NCBI RefSeq assembly: GCF_900141785.1
Contig: NZ_FQYP01000004.1
Location: 372,001 to 436,000, forward strand
Reading direction: 5' to 3'
DNA from: Aquimarina spongiae
Lineage (GTDB): Bacteria; Bacteroidota; Bacteroidia; Flavobacteriales; Flavobacteriaceae
DNA length: 64,000 nt
This document shows, piece after piece, positions 16,044-26,401 of this stretch (position 1 is the first letter of the stretch; each line of letters opens with the position of its first letter). A model generated the notes under the pieces. It saw only the letters and a list, made by a program, of their open reading frames with translations. It had not been told where the DNA came from and ran no database searches. The position numbers and the translations under genes were made by a program.

Positions 16044-17540
16044 TTATTTCAAGAGCATTTGTTCTACAAAAGTAGTTTCTCCAAGGGTAACTTTTACCAG
16101 ATATAACCCCTGAGTTGTTATATTACTTTTCAAATCGTTAAGAGCAATTACCTGATTTCCCTTTTCTTCTATTGCTATAGATTTAGAAACAATCCTCTTT
16201 CCATTAAGATCCATAATTTCTACGGTACACGTTTCGTGCTTAGCATCAGAGATCTGGAGTTTGAGATTGTCTAAAGTAGAAGGGTTAGGAAACAGTCGTA
16301 TATTTTTTGAATCGGATATCAAGTTTTGATTTGCTCTGCTTGTAGTATTATTTAACCCCTGGATCACGAATTTTTCCCAGGAACCAATGTTGGTTCTATT
16401 ACAGAATATACCTTTGTCTTTTCCGTTTTCATGACTCACATATTTACCATTATTACCTTTGATTGCATAGAGGTCATTTCCTAAGGGTTCCAAAACGAAT
16501 TTTTCCCATGCGCCTACTGCATTACGATTACAATTCATGGCTTTGGCTCCGTTCTCAGAACTTACATATTTACCATTGTTGCCTTTGATCGCATATTGAT
16601 TGTTACCAAGGGATTCGAAAGTAAATTGTTCTTCTGTCCCTGCGGTATTGCGATTTGCTCTCATTGATCGAGAACCATTTTCGGCACTTACATATTTATT
16701 AATAGATTGCCCCAAAATGGAAACATTAGTGTTAGGCGAACCATCTGTTCCTTCAGGAATTACATAAACTAAAATGTCAACTACAGAGACATTTCCTTTG
16801 TTGTCATAGGCTTTTACTTCAAGAAGATAATTTTTTACAGGTAGATTGGCCAAAGCATTATCCTGTCCGCGGTCATTCCATAAATAGGGAGCAAATCGCT
16901 CTGTTCTAACGAATTGTCCATCGATAATCAGTTGGATTTCTTTTACTCCGTCTGCGTCTGTAGCTTCTGCCTCTACAGTAAAAGTTGCAGGAGCTACCAA
17001 TCGTTTATTCAGGGTAGGGAAAAGTACTCGTAGTTTTGGGCCTTCTCCTTGTCCACTACCTCCGGTTCCTGCTGTTCCTATTTCGCCCAAGTCATCTCCG
17101 CCATCACTACCGTCAGTTCCGCCGTCACCATTAAACCTTGGTCTGCTGGATAACCAGGCCATATCCCATTTGGGTCCGATTTGATCACATCCTTCCGGAC
17201 CGAGATCTACTCTACCTGGGCAGCCAGGCTCATCGGGTGCATCGTTAAATGGTCCATTACCACATTGTATGTCATTATAAATGGGATCTCCATTTTGATA
17301 AGCGCGATAATTAGGGTGTTTTTTAAGTTCGTCACAGATATCAACCACACTGTATGCGGTATTATTAATAGTAACAGTTTTATTGGCAATTCCATGGTCC
17401 AAATTAGAATCACACCAACAAAATCCATTGGCTTCAAAACTGTCTTTCCAACCTGGTCTGGGATTCCACTGTTGGGATTGTACGGTAATCGCCGTAGAAA
17501 AAATGGCGAGTAGGGTAAGCATGTAAAGTTTACGTCTCAT
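16044..17540 (-). CDS. Secreted multidomain protein: Cys-rich N-domain, Ig-like, fascin-like trefoil, T9SS tail
   Basis: A 498-residue exported protein. After a signal peptide (ending about residue 23) there is an unrecognised Trp/Cys-rich domain (24-135) with six Cys at 41, 43, 69, 93, 107 and 118, then a Gly/Asp-rich linker (137-167). A bacterial Ig-like beta sandwich follows (about 168-262; ADGVKEIQLIIDGQFV). Three fascin-like repeats span 273-396 (GKYVSSENG, CNRN, WEKFVL patterns) and form a beta-trefoil. Last is a type IX secretion sorting domain (413-498, FPNPSTLDN to VEQMLLK). No catalytic domain is seen, so a binding, adhesion or matrix role is more likely than an enzyme. A carbohydrate ligand is a guess from the trefoil. 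Confidence 0.85.
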   Translation of the reverse strand: MRRKLYMLTLLAIFSTAITVQSQQWNPRPGWKDSFEANGFCWCDSNLDHGIANKTVTINNTAYSVVDICDELKKHPNYRAYQNGDPIYNDIQCGNGPFNDAPDEPGCPGRVDLGPEGCDQIGPKWDMAWLSSRPRFNGDGGTDGSDGGDDLGEIGTAGTGGSGQGEGPKLRVLFPTLNKRLVAPATFTVEAEATDADGVKEIQLIIDGQFVRTERFAPYLWNDRGQDNALANLPVKNYLLEVKAYDNKGNVSVVDILVYVIPEGTDGSPNTNVSILGQSINKYVSAENGSRSMRANRNTAGTEEQFTFESLGNNQYAIKGNNGKYVSSENGAKAMNCNRNAVGAWEKFVLEPLGNDLYAIKGNNGKYVSHENGKDKGIFCNRTNIGSWEKFVIQGLNNTTSRANQNLISDSKNIRLFPNPSTLDNLKLQISDAKHETCTVEIMDLNGKRIVSKSIAIEEKGNQVIALNDLKSNITTQGLYLVKVTLGETTFVEQMLLK

Positions 17541-17700
17541 GTTTAATTTTTTTTGCGTGAATATTTATACTGGTTATTCTGTAAACGTAATTAATTATGT
17601 GTGGAAAGAGTACATTTGGAGTACATATATGGTGTAAAAGAATACATAAAGCATACTCATTGTATGATATGGTAAAAAGGAAAGTCTCTAGAGGATCTTA

Positions 17701-18669
17701 TTAAAGAGATAATGTACGATGAAGTGCTTTTTCATCGATATGAATACCAACAGATTCTGGTGCTTTAAGTGCCGACGTATGGGTAAAGAAAAAAACAGAT
17801 TGATCAAGAACAGCTTCCACCAAATAATGGCTTCCATTAAAATAAGAGTTCTTTACTCTTACTGTTGTAGAGGAGTTTTGATCAATGGATATTTCATGAG
17901 GGTATACTAGAATATTATCCGGGCTATCATGACCCAATGAAGAAAGTGCTACTTGATTTACTTCGCCAAAAAGAGACGCGATATAGTAATCTTGCGGATT
18001 TTGATACAATTCTTGAGTTGGTTTTTTGACGACAATTTCTCCTTGACGGATGACAATGGTTTCGTTGGTAAACGATAGGATGTCGGTTTTATCGTGTGTA
18101 GCAGTAATACTGGTAATATTGTTTCTGTTGAGATACCTGAACAGATTTCTGCGTAAAGAATTTCTTCTGAAATTATCTATGTTATGAAAAGGCTCATCCA
18201 AAAGCAGTACTTCTGGTTTTTTTGCTAATGCTTTGGCAAGTGCTACGCGTTGTTTTTGCCCACCACTTAGATTTTCTACTTTGGTAGCTGCAAAATCTGT
18301 CATTTCAACAATTTCGAGTAATTCATTTACTCTTCCTTGCTTTAACTCAAGCTCGAAATTGGATAAATACTGACCTATATTTTCTGCGACAGTTCTGAAG
18401 GGTTGTAATTCGAATCCTTGCGAAAGATATTTCATGTTTTCTTCACCTGGGACAAGATTATAAAGTGGGCCAAGTAACTTTTTATCTTTCCAGAATAATT
18501 CTCCTTCATTGGGCTGCAACAATCCATAGATGACCTTCAACAAGGTGCTCTTACCACAACCACTGGCACCAATAAGGGCGATATGTTGGCCTGGTTCAAT
18601 CGTAAAGTTGATATTTTTTAGAACAGGGATGGTATTGTAAGCAAAAGAAAGATTGTGAATTGCAAGCAT
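17701..18669 (-). CDS. ABC transporter ATP-binding protein
   Basis: A 322-residue ATPase with no attached membrane domain. It shows Walker A GASGCGKST (about 33-41), the ABC signature LSGGQKQRV, Walker B EVLLLDEPF and the switch-His region TATHDKTD. The roughly 90-residue C-terminal extension (after SLFGEVNQV) looks like the TOBE-type regulatory beta domain of importer ATPases. The start MLAIHNLSF is chosen because a -7 box lies immediately upstream. No permease or binding-protein gene is adjacent, so partner and substrate are unknown. Confidence 0.85.
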   Translation of the reverse strand: MLAIHNLSFAYNTIPVLKNINFTIEPGQHIALIGASGCGKSTLLKVIYGLLQPNEGELFWKDKKLLGPLYNLVPGEENMKYLSQGFELQPFRTVAENIGQYLSNFELELKQGRVNELLEIVEMTDFAATKVENLSGGQKQRVALAKALAKKPEVLLLDEPFHNIDNFRRNSLRRNLFRYLNRNNITSITATHDKTDILSFTNETIVIRQGEIVVKKPTQELYQNPQDYYIASLFGEVNQVALSSLGHDSPDNILVYPHEISIDQNSSTTVRVKNSYFNGSHYLVEAVLDQSVFFFTHTSALKAPESVGIHIDEKALHRTLSL

Positions 18670-18672
18670 ATT

Positions 18673-18680
18673 CAAAGATA
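18673..18680 (-). promoter_or_regulatory. -7 promoter box of the ABC ATPase gene (almost leaderless)
   Basis: TATCTTTG on the minus strand, only 3 bases from the ATG. With initiation about 7 bases beyond the box, transcription would begin at or inside the start codon, so either the mRNA is leaderless or the true start is the next in-frame codon. Confidence 0.45.
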
Positions 18681-18706
18681 TTGAACTTTGATGAAGTTTT
18701 TGAAGA

Positions 18707-18742
18707 AAAAAATCCACTTCTTTTTAAAGAAATGGATTTTTT
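18707..18742 (-). terminator. Terminator after the prolyl oligopeptidase gene
   Basis: AAAAAATCCA pairs with TGGATTTTTT, with an additional inner TTCTTT/AAAGAA pairing. It is symmetric with T-tracts on both strands. It separates the peptidase transcript from the ABC gene promoter. Confidence 0.75.
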
Positions 18743-18766
18743 AAGTATAGGGAGTGTTTTTTGAAT

Positions 18767-20935
18767 TTATCCTTTGATATCGTCAGTCACTTTTTCCGGC
18801 AATACCTCATATCCCATATTGTAAAGTGTGAACCCAAAAACATCTGCGAATTGCTCAATAGTTTTGCTAACTGGAGTCCCTGCTCCATGTCCTGCATTGG
18901 TTTCAATACGGATTAATGTCGGATTTTCTCCGGTTTGCTTGTCCTGTAATTGTGCAGCAAACTTGAAAGAGTGTGCAGGTACCACACGATCGTCATGATC
19001 TCCAGTGGTAACCAAGGTAGCAGGATATTCTATCCCTTCTTTTACATTGTGTACAGGAGAGTACCCTTTCAAATATTCGAACATCTCTTTGTCATCTTCG
19101 GCGGTACCGTAATCATATGCCCATCCTGCACCAGCAGTAAACGTATGATAACGTAGCATGTCTAGTACACCTACCGCAGGAAGTGCCACTTTCATAAGGT
19201 CAGGTCTTTGTGTCATTGTTGCACCAACCAGTAATCCTCCGTTCGAACCTCCTCTTATTGCTAGATAATCACTAGAGGTATATTTGTTTTCTATTAAATA
19301 TTCTGCTGCTGCAATAAAATCGTCAAAAACATTTTGTTTTTGCATTTTGGTCCCGGCAACATGCCATTTTTTACCATATTCTCCTCCACCTCTTAGGTTA
19401 GGTACAGCAAAAATTCCTCCTTGCTCCATCCATACCGCATTACCAATGCTGAAAGAAGGAGTTAGACTGATGTTAAAACCACCATATCCATAAAGTAATG
19501 TTGGGTTTTTACCATTAAGTTCGATACCTTTTTTGTATGTTATAATCATAGGTACTTTGGTACCATCTTTTGAAGTGTAAAATACCTGCTTACTTTCATA
19601 ATTGTCCGGATTAAAATCGATTTTAGGTTTACGATATAATTCAGAGGTTCCGTCGGTGATGTTGTATTTGTAAATGCTCGAAGGCGTTTTATAATTGGTG
19701 AATGAATAATATAATTCTTTTTCTTCTTTTTTGGCTCCAAAACCATTAGCGCTTCCTACTCCTGGAAGTTTTACTTCTCTAATCAATTTTCCGTCATAAT
19801 CATATTGTAATACTTTAGAAACGGCATCCACCATATATTCTGCAAAGAAATATCCTCCACCAGTACCTGGGCTTAGTACATTTTCGGTTTCTGGAATGAA
19901 ATCTTTCCAATTTTCTGGGGTAGGATTTGCTGCATCTACAGTAACTATTTTTTGATTTGGCGCATTTAGGTTGGTAACCAAGTATAGTTTTGATCCTACA
20001 TTTTCGATGATATAGGTATCACTATCGGTATGATCCAGAATGGTTACTAATTCGCTATTGGGTTTAGTTAGATCTTTTATGAATAACTTATTTCCAGAAG
20101 TCGAGATACTTGCAGAAATGATTAGGTATCGATCATCTTCGGTTACACCTCCACCAATGTATCTATGTTTTTGTTCTGGTGTACCTCCAAAAATTAGTTC
20201 ATCTTCTTTTTGTTTGGTGCCTAATTTGTGATAGTACACTTTGTGTTGATCAGTTTTGGCAGAAAGTTCGCTTCCTTTTGGCTTATCGTAACTAGAATAA
20301 TAGAATCCTTCACTACCTTTCCAGGACATACCAGAAAATTTAACATCAATAAGGGTGTCTTCTATTACTTCCTTAGTTTCAGCATTCTTGATGATGATTT
20401 TTCTCCAGTCGCTACCTCCTTCAGAAATAGCATAAGCAACTAGTTTTCCATCTTTAGAAAAACTTACACTACCTAATGATGTAGTACCGTCTTCGCTAAA
20501 CGTATTAGGATCCAAGAATACTTCAGGCTCATCACCATCACTTTTAAACCTATAGATTACATATTGATTTTGAAGACCATCATTTTTATAGAAGTAAGTG
20601 TAATCACCTTCTTTAAAAGGAGATCCGACTTTTTCATAATTCCATAAATCGGAAAGACGCTTTTTGAGATCTTCTCTGAAAGGAATATTTTCTAAATACC
20701 CAAAAGTGGTTTTGTTTTGTGTTTCTACCCATTTCCCGGTTTCTTCACTTCGATCATCTTCTAACCATCGGTAGGGGTCTTTCACTTCGGTTCCAAAATA
20801 AGTATCTACGGTATCAACTTTTTTGGTTTCAGGATAATTCAATGCAATTTGGCTTTTACTGGGTTGTTCTTTTGATTCGTTTTTGCAGGCTACCATAAAA
20901 ATTAGAACAGATAGCACAAAGAGTGTGTTTTTCAT
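18767..20935 (-). CDS. Prolyl oligopeptidase family serine peptidase (lipoprotein)
   Basis: A 722-residue S9A-type peptidase. The N-terminus [19 protein letters not shown] has a lipobox with Cys17, predicting a periplasmic or outer-membrane lipoprotein. A seven-bladed beta-propeller (about 80-440, starting DPYRWLED) gates the C-terminal alpha/beta hydrolase domain. The catalytic triad is visible: Ser564 in RGGSNGG, Asp near 648 in GDHDDRV and His683 in NAGHGAG. The enzyme cleaves after proline in short peptides. It is ended by the terminator above. Confidence 0.92.
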   Translation of the reverse strand: MKNTLFVLSVLIFMVACKNESKEQPSKSQIALNYPETKKVDTVDTYFGTEVKDPYRWLEDDRSEETGKWVETQNKTTFGYLENIPFREDLKKRLSDLWNYEKVGSPFKEGDYTYFYKNDGLQNQYVIYRFKSDGDEPEVFLDPNTFSEDGTTSLGSVSFSKDGKLVAYAISEGGSDWRKIIIKNAETKEVIEDTLIDVKFSGMSWKGSEGFYYSSYDKPKGSELSAKTDQHKVYYHKLGTKQKEDELIFGGTPEQKHRYIGGGVTEDDRYLIISASISTSGNKLFIKDLTKPNSELVTILDHTDSDTYIIENVGSKLYLVTNLNAPNQKIVTVDAANPTPENWKDFIPETENVLSPGTGGGYFFAEYMVDAVSKVLQYDYDGKLIREVKLPGVGSANGFGAKKEEKELYYSFTNYKTPSSIYKYNITDGTSELYRKPKIDFNPDNYESKQVFYTSKDGTKVPMIITYKKGIELNGKNPTLLYGYGGFNISLTPSFSIGNAVWMEQGGIFAVPNLRGGGEYGKKWHVAGTKMQKQNVFDDFIAAAEYLIENKYTSSDYLAIRGGSNGGLLVGATMTQRPDLMKVALPAVGVLDMLRYHTFTAGAGWAYDYGTAEDDKEMFEYLKGYSPVHNVKEGIEYPATLVTTGDHDDRVVPAHSFKFAAQLQDKQTGENPTLIRIETNAGHGAGTPVSKTIEQFADVFGFTLYNMGYEVLPEKVTDDIKG

Positions 20936-21136
20936 GATGAGAATTCGTTAGAATAATACACAAATCTATCAAAAGAAGCGTGGCTAAATGCTAAAGAAAA
21001 TATAAAAAAAGACTGCCTGTACACGAATCTATGAAGAAAAATGTTTTTCTTCCAGGAGGCTTTGGGGTTTAGCGACCTGTAGGATTAGTATACAAAGACA
21101 GTCAGAAATTTCTGTAAGAAACAAAAAAAAATGGTT

Positions 21137-21505
21137 TTAGAAAAGAGGTTTATACTTGTCCCAAAATTTAGATATTAAGAAAGTGTTGACAAGAAATACA
21201 AATATAGCAGGGCCAATATTTGCAGGGTCAAGTGTAACGTGAAATAAGATGATATTCACAGAGATAGGTGCCAATAGTATTAAGGCAAAAGGAACTGCTT
21301 TATTAATAAGTAGCAAAAAGCCAACAATTACCTCGATTAAACCTACAGTTTTTAGAACGTAACTACTGGCTAATGCACCAAAAAATACACCGGCCTCTGG
21401 ATTTGCAAATTCAAAGTCGGGTAAAAACCCTATAAATTTATTGATTCCGAAAAGAACTAGCATCGCTCCCAACAGTATTCTTAAAATTAAAACTAACTTA
21501 TTCAT
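21137..21505 (-). CDS. DoxX family membrane protein
   Basis: A 122-residue protein with four hydrophobic helices in the DoxX/DoxD pattern (LRILLGAMLVLFGINKFIGF at the start, GLIEVIVGFLLL in the middle). Members are small inner-membrane proteins, some linked to redox or sulfur metabolism; the function here is not predictable. A 200-base gap with imperfect hairpins separates it from the downstream peptidase gene. Confidence 0.8.
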   Translation of the reverse strand: MNKLVLILRILLGAMLVLFGINKFIGFLPDFEFANPEAGVFFGALASSYVLKTVGLIEVIVGFLLLINKAVPFALILLAPISVNIILFHVTLDPANIGPAIFVFLVNTFLISKFWDKYKPLF

Positions 21506-21656
21506 TATGTTATTTTTTTGTGATTAAATTACTGTATTAGAGGAGGAAATGTTAGTAACCTTACAAATCTTATTTTCTGTACAAGTGGATATAAAAAGAA
21601 AATCCCTTGCTATTTTTTAGATAACAAGGGACTTTGAGGTATTGTATAATTGGTGT

Positions 21657-22649
21657 TTAACCGATAAGATTATTTTCGGTGAGATATTCAGCAATTTGTA
21701 CTGCATTGGTGGCTGCTCCTTTACGTAAGTTATCCGAAACGATCCACATGTTTAATGCATTTTCTCGAGAATGATCTCTACGTATTCTCCCTACAAATAC
21801 ATCATTTTTCCCTTCTGCATAAATTGGCATAGGATAGGTATTTGTATCTGGATTATCTTGTACGGTTACTCCTGGAGTTTCATTTAATAATGTTCTTACA
21901 TCTCCTTCAACATATTCGTTTTCGAACTCAAGATTTACGCTTTCACTATGTCCTCCAACCACTGGAATTCTAATGGCAGTAGCAGTTACTGCGATAGTAC
22001 GATCATCAAGAATTTTCTGGGTTTCGTTTACCAGTTTCATTTCTTCTTTGGTATATCCATTGTCCTGAAATACATCGCAGTGTGGTATTGCGTTGCGGTG
22101 TATTGGATAAGGGTACGCCATTTCACCATTCTGACCAGCATATTCATTCTCTAACTGTTGCACTGCTTTAACTCCAGTTCCTGTAATCGATTGATAAGTA
22201 GAAACTACAACTCGTTTAATTTTATATTGATCATGCAAAGGTCCTAATGCCATTACCATTTGTATGGTTGAACAGTTTGGATTGGCAATAATTTTGTCAT
22301 TTGCAGACAAAGCTTTGGCATTAATTTCTGGAACTACCAACTTTTTGGTAGGATCCATTCTCCAAGCCGATGAATTATCGATTACCGTTATACCGGCATC
22401 TGCAAATTTTGGAGCCCACTCCAAAGAAGTACTTCCTCCGGCGGAGAATAAGGCAACATCCGGTTTCATTTCGATAGCAGTAGAAAGCCCTACTACAGTG
22501 TATTCATCACCTTTGTAAGAAATCTTTTTACCTACAGATCGCTCTGATGCTACAGGAATTAACTCGGTTACAGGAAATTGTCTTTCCTCTAATACTTTTA
22601 ACATTACGGTTCCTACCAGTCCGGTAGCACCTACTACAGCTACTTTCAT
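21657..22649 (-). CDS. asd: Aspartate-semialdehyde dehydrogenase
   Basis: A 330-residue NADPH-dependent enzyme of the aspartate pathway, making the semialdehyde used for lysine/diaminopimelate, threonine and methionine. The Rossmann motif VGATGLVG is at 6-13, the nucleophile Cys126 is in NPNCSTIQ, and the substrate-binding RIPVVGGHSES sits near residue 240. The start MKVAVVGATG is preferred; the longer frame upstream would add an implausible basic tail before the nucleotide-binding strand. Confidence 0.95.
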   Translation of the reverse strand: MKVAVVGATGLVGTVMLKVLEERQFPVTELIPVASERSVGKKISYKGDEYTVVGLSTAIEMKPDVALFSAGGSTSLEWAPKFADAGITVIDNSSAWRMDPTKKLVVPEINAKALSANDKIIANPNCSTIQMVMALGPLHDQYKIKRVVVSTYQSITGTGVKAVQQLENEYAGQNGEMAYPYPIHRNAIPHCDVFQDNGYTKEEMKLVNETQKILDDRTIAVTATAIRIPVVGGHSESVNLEFENEYVEGDVRTLLNETPGVTVQDNPDTNTYPMPIYAEGKNDVFVGRIRRDHSRENALNMWIVSDNLRKGAATNAVQIAEYLTENNLIG

Positions 22650-22797
22650 GAATTTTGTTCTTTTTAGAAATACAAAAGTCGTATAAACTCTTTTAAATTT
22701 GGGCAAATGTGAGGAATATTTTAAAGATCACAAGAAATTACACAAAAAATATAGAAATTCACATTATTTGTTATATAATAAACAAAATGTAAAAAAG

Positions 22798-22819
22798 AAC
22801 CACCCTAGTATGGGTGGTT
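22798..22819 (-). terminator. Terminator of mscL
   Basis: AACCACCC pairs with GGGTGGTT around a 6-base loop; on the minus strand a T-run follows. It lies downstream of mscL and before asd. Confidence 0.75.
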
Positions 22820-22878
22820 TAGTTAGAATATGTAGTATAGCGGTCGCTATAGATAATTCATTCTAAAAATGGTCGAAA

Positions 22879-23298
22879 TTATTGTTTCTTCAACAAATCT
22901 CTGATTTCTGCCAACAACTCTTCTTGAGTTGGTCCCGCAGGTGGTGCCGGAGCTTCTTCTTCTTTTTTCTGTGATTTTTCGTAAGCTTTGAGCACGATAA
23001 AGATAAATAAACCGACAATTACAAAATTGATAATTGCCTGAATCAGATTACCGTAGGTCATTACAGCAGCTCCAGCTTCTTGTGCTGCAGCTAGTGTTTC
23101 ATATTCTTTACCGTCAAGAGCAATAAATTTTTGTGTAAAATCGGTTCCACCTGTAATAATACCTACAATAGGCATGATGATATCAGCTACAGCCGAACCT
23201 ACAATTTTGTTAAAAGCTCCACCAATAACAACAGCAGTTGCTAGGTTCACGATATCACCTTTCATTAAGAAAGATTTAAAATCTTTAAAGAATCCCAT
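22879..23298 (-). CDS. mscL: Large-conductance mechanosensitive channel
   Basis: A 139-residue inner-membrane channel protecting from osmotic downshock. It has the N-terminal amphipathic helix ([14 protein letters not shown]), TM1 with the pore-lining small residues ([17 protein letters not shown]), a periplasmic loop, TM2 ([20 protein letters not shown]) and a charged cytoplasmic helix ending [12 protein letters not shown]. The loop is longer than in E. coli, and a Pro/Ala stretch precedes the final helix. Confidence 0.95.
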   Translation of the reverse strand: MGFFKDFKSFLMKGDIVNLATAVVIGGAFNKIVGSAVADIIMPIVGIITGGTDFTQKFIALDGKEYETLAAAQEAGAAVMTYGNLIQAIINFVIVGLFIFIVLKAYEKSQKKEEEAPAPPAGPTQEELLAEIRDLLKKQ

Positions 23299-23397
23299 AT
23301 GTTTAGATTAATATAGTTAGTACAGGTCTAATTTAACAAAAATTAATTTACACCTTGAATGGGAGAAATGATTTAAAAAATGCTTTTTCGATAAACG

Positions 23398-24510
23398 TCA
23401 AGAATTATCGACAACTACACGTTTTACCCGGGGTGAGATGGCAGTTAGCAACTCATAAGAGATCGTACCAGAGTGCTCTGCAATTTTTGCTGCATTCGAA
23501 GTATGATCAAAAATAACAACCTCATCACCTTCATTACAATCTATATCAGTAATATCCACCATAATCATATCCATGCAAACATTACCAATGATGTAGGCAA
23601 TCTTATTATTAATCGTTACAAATCCTTTTTTATTCCCGAAGAACCTACCTATACCGTCTGCATGTCCAATAGGAATAGTAGCAGTTTTTACATATCCCGG
23701 AGCTTTATAGGCGCGATTATACCCTACACTTTCTCCTGGTTCTAAGGTATGAATTTGGGAAATAACTGATTTTAATGAAGCAACTGGTTTTAACTGCGTA
23801 TCAAATTTGGCCTCATTACCATATCCATACAGACCGATGCCGGTTCTTACCATATCAAAATGTGCTTCGGGATAGTTCAATATGCCCGAGGTATTGGATT
23901 GATGAAGGATAGGTTGGTATCCTAATCGATTACTGATTTCAGAAGCTATTTTTTGAAATGTATGTATTTGATCCAAGGTAAAAGTTCTTTCTTCATGATC
24001 CTCGCTAGCAGCCAGATGAGAAAGTAAGGCTTTGATTTTTATTGCTTTGGTATTTTCAAGCTGTTCAAAAATGTAATCAATATCGTTTTCCCAAAAGCCT
24101 ATTCGATTGAGACCGGTATTGAATTTAATATGAACAGGATATTCTTGTTGATTGAGAGCATCAGCAACTTTGATAAATTCTCTAAGTGTTCTAGGGCTGT
24201 ATAAACTTGGTTCTAGTTGATGATTGATCAACTTTTTGAAGTTAATAGGCTGTGGGTGCAATACCAATACAGGCGTTATGATTCCGGCTTCTCTCAATAG
24301 AATACCTTCAGAAACATAGGCTACTGCAAAATAATCGGCTCCCAACGTTTCAAGATGTTTGGCAATAACAGTAGCATCGCTGCCATAACCAGAGGCCTTC
24401 ACCACAGCAAGCATTTTAACATGAGGAGCGACCTTACTTTTTAGATAATTGAAATTATGAGTAAGATGGGATAGATGAATTTCTAAAACAGTTTCTTGGG
24501 TACTACTCAT
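23398..24510 (-). CDS. alr: Alanine racemase
   Basis: A 370-residue PLP enzyme making D-alanine for peptidoglycan. The PLP lysine is Lys38 in [10 protein letters not shown], and the second catalytic base is the Tyr in GYNRAYKA in the C-terminal beta domain. The gene overlaps the end of tdk by 8 bases, so the pair is translationally coupled. Confidence 0.95.
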   Translation of the reverse strand: MSSTQETVLEIHLSHLTHNFNYLKSKVAPHVKMLAVVKASGYGSDATVIAKHLETLGADYFAVAYVSEGILLREAGIITPVLVLHPQPINFKKLINHQLEPSLYSPRTLREFIKVADALNQQEYPVHIKFNTGLNRIGFWENDIDYIFEQLENTKAIKIKALLSHLAASEDHEERTFTLDQIHTFQKIASEISNRLGYQPILHQSNTSGILNYPEAHFDMVRTGIGLYGYGNEAKFDTQLKPVASLKSVISQIHTLEPGESVGYNRAYKAPGYVKTATIPIGHADGIGRFFGNKKGFVTINNKIAYIIGNVCMDMIMVDITDIDCNEGDEVVIFDHTSNAAKIAEHSGTISYELLTAISPRVKRVVVDNS

Positions 24511-25150
24511 TCGTCTTTTCTGAGTTTTTTGATATTTCCTTAGGATCCTTTACCTCCATATCCTTCACTTTTTCCTTAAGCATAGCTTTATAATAGGCTG
24601 CTCGGCTTAGAGGCTCATATTCTTCGGTTTCTCCCAATAAGACCAAATCGTCTTTTCTGGATTTTCGATAACTATATTGTGCCAGATTCCCTGTACGAGT
24701 ACATACAGCATGTACTTTGGTCACATATTCTGCTGTTGCCATAAGTGCTGGCATAGGGCCAAAAGGATTGCCTTTAAAATCCATATCCAATCCTGCAACA
24801 ATTACTCGGATTCCTTTATTGGCCAAATCATTGCAAACGGCTACAATCTCATCATCAAAAAATTGAGCCTCATCGATCCCTACTACATCACAGGTATCTG
24901 CAAGAATACGTATATTGGCTGCAGCAGGAACGGGAGTTGATCGAATCTCGTTGGCATCATGTGAAACCACCATCTCATCATCATAACGAACATCTATGGC
25001 GGGCTTAAATATTTCAACCTTTTGTTTCGCAAATTGGGCGCGTTTCAATCGGCGGATCAATTCTTCCGTTTTCCCAGAAAACATCGAACCACATATTACT
25101 TCTATCCACCCAAATTGCTCTTTATGATTTACCGTATTTTCGAGAAACAT
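24503..25150 (-). CDS. tdk: Thymidine kinase
   Basis: A 215-residue type II thymidine kinase of the salvage pathway. P-loop [10 protein letters not shown] at 21-30; DEAQFF (Walker B with the catalytic acid region) near 94-99; lid and substrate loop [15 protein letters not shown]. The usual zinc-binding Cys pairs are reduced to a single Cys (CTRTG instead of CxxC), and the second pair near the C-terminus is also missing. I recall this as normal for Bacteroidota enzymes. It is the first gene of the tdk-alr pair. Confidence 0.94.
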   Translation of the reverse strand: MFLENTVNHKEQFGWIEVICGSMFSGKTEELIRRLKRAQFAKQKVEIFKPAIDVRYDDEMVVSHDANEIRSTPVPAAANIRILADTCDVVGIDEAQFFDDEIVAVCNDLANKGIRVIVAGLDMDFKGNPFGPMPALMATAEYVTKVHAVCTRTGNLAQYSYRKSRKDDLVLLGETEEYEPLSRAAYYKAMLKEKVKDMEVKDPKEISKNSEKTNE

Positions 25151-25256
25151 TTTGTACTTTTCAGAATCAATTAAAGAAATCCCTTTTTCCTTACCTAAAA
25201 GATGAGGTAAATTTATTAAAAAACCAAAAGCAGTATCGCAAACGTATAAGAAAGTT

Positions 25257-26039
25257 ATGAAGAAGAAATTGGAAGCTGAATTGATAAGTATTGCTCACCG
25301 AATATTACAATTAAAAGATAGATCCACATTACCACAGTTGCAAGAAGAGGCAAGACAGTTATATGAAAAACTAACCATTTTAAATTTTGCCGAAGATCAT
25401 TTTGTTGGACCACAACCTACTATTGGACAGATACGTAAAGTAATCGAGGAACAAGCGCCCAATGCTTTTGAGGAAAAGGAATCAATTACTCCAGTACCTG
25501 TTGCACCACCATCAGAAATAGAAAAAAGTGTTTCAGAGTCTCCTTCGCAAACTGCTCATCAGGAAGTAAAAGAGCAAGAGCCAGTTTCTTCGGATCAGAA
25601 ACCGGAACTCGTCATCGAGGAAATTAATGCCAGAGTAAGTGAGGATCTATTTGTGCCGGCTTCGGACACTAGTGAAGAAGTAAAAATATTTTCAGATACT
25701 TTGACGTCTACACCAGAGTATCAAAAAAATGATATGAATGATGTTACTCCGCAGTTAGACAAATTTGAAGATCGCGGAAAACCAAAGTCTCTTAATGAGC
25801 AACTGCGGAAAGATATCCATATCGGATTGAATGATCGTTTGGCCTTTATCAAACATCTTTTTGAAGGGAGTACGCCAGATTATAATCGCGTGCTTTCTCA
25901 ATTAAATACCATAAACGATAAACAAGGAGCCGAAGATTTTATCAGCTCGATGGTAAAGCCTGATTATAACAATTGGGAAGGAAAAGAAGAGTATGAAGAT
26001 CGCTTTATGGATGTTGTACTCAGTAAATACGAAAACTAA
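25257..26039 (+). CDS. Conserved-looking hypothetical protein with disordered centre
   Basis: A 260-residue soluble protein with three parts: a helical N-terminus (1-75), a Pro/Glu/Ser-rich low-complexity linker (about 76-165), and a helical C-terminus (about 175-260) with [20 protein letters not shown] and a final [11 protein letters not shown]. No family is recognised. Such proteins are frequent next to tdk or rsmI in flavobacteria. It leads a plus-strand run that continues with DoxX, rsmI, UDG and a HopJ-domain gene. Function unknown. Confidence 0.75.
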   Translation: MKKKLEAELISIAHRILQLKDRSTLPQLQEEARQLYEKLTILNFAEDHFVGPQPTIGQIRKVIEEQAPNAFEEKESITPVPVAPPSEIEKSVSESPSQTAHQEVKEQEPVSSDQKPELVIEEINARVSEDLFVPASDTSEEVKIFSDTLTSTPEYQKNDMNDVTPQLDKFEDRGKPKSLNEQLRKDIHIGLNDRLAFIKHLFEGSTPDYNRVLSQLNTINDKQGAEDFISSMVKPDYNNWEGKEEYEDRFMDVVLSKYEN

Positions 26040-26056
26040 ACACAAATCTAATATTT

Positions 26057-26401
26057 ATGAAGATAGTTTATTGGATAACTACGGTTGCCCTGTGTGCCAT
26101 TATGTTGTATTCTGCACAGATGTATTTTTTTAAGACTGAAATGATCAAAGGTTTTTTTGAAAGTTTCAATTATCCAACATATATCGTTATTCCTTTGGCA
26201 ATAACCAAAATATTGGGGATAGTAGCTATTTTGACCAATCAAATTAAGTGGATAAAAGAATGGGCATATGCCGGTTTCTTTTTTGATCTGGTATTGGCAA
26301 GTCTTGCACATGATTATGCTGGGCATCCAGTAGGATTATCTGTATATGCGATTATTATTTTGATTGTATCCTATGCGGTTGGTAAAAAAGTGAGACCTTA
26401 A
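26057..26401 (+). CDS. DoxX-like membrane protein
   Basis: A 114-residue protein with four transmembrane helices (MKIVYWITTVALCAIMLYSA, then the stretches around ALAITKILGIVAIL, FFFDLVLASLAHD and IIILIVSYAVG). It resembles the DoxX-like (DoxX_2) family of uncharacterised small inner-membrane proteins. Its stop shares one base with the rsmI start (TAATG), indicating coupled translation. Confidence 0.75.
   Translation: MKIVYWITTVALCAIMLYSAQMYFFKTEMIKGFFESFNYPTYIVIPLAITKILGIVAILTNQIKWIKEWAYAGFFFDLVLASLAHDYAGHPVGLSVYAIIILIVSYAVGKKVRP

Noticed and set aside
21011..21103. Imperfect 90-base structure between the DoxX and prolyl oligopeptidase genes
   Set aside because: GACTG/CAGTC ends and an inner GAAGAAAAA/TTTTTCTTC hairpin exist, but the pairing is weak and no second copy was seen.
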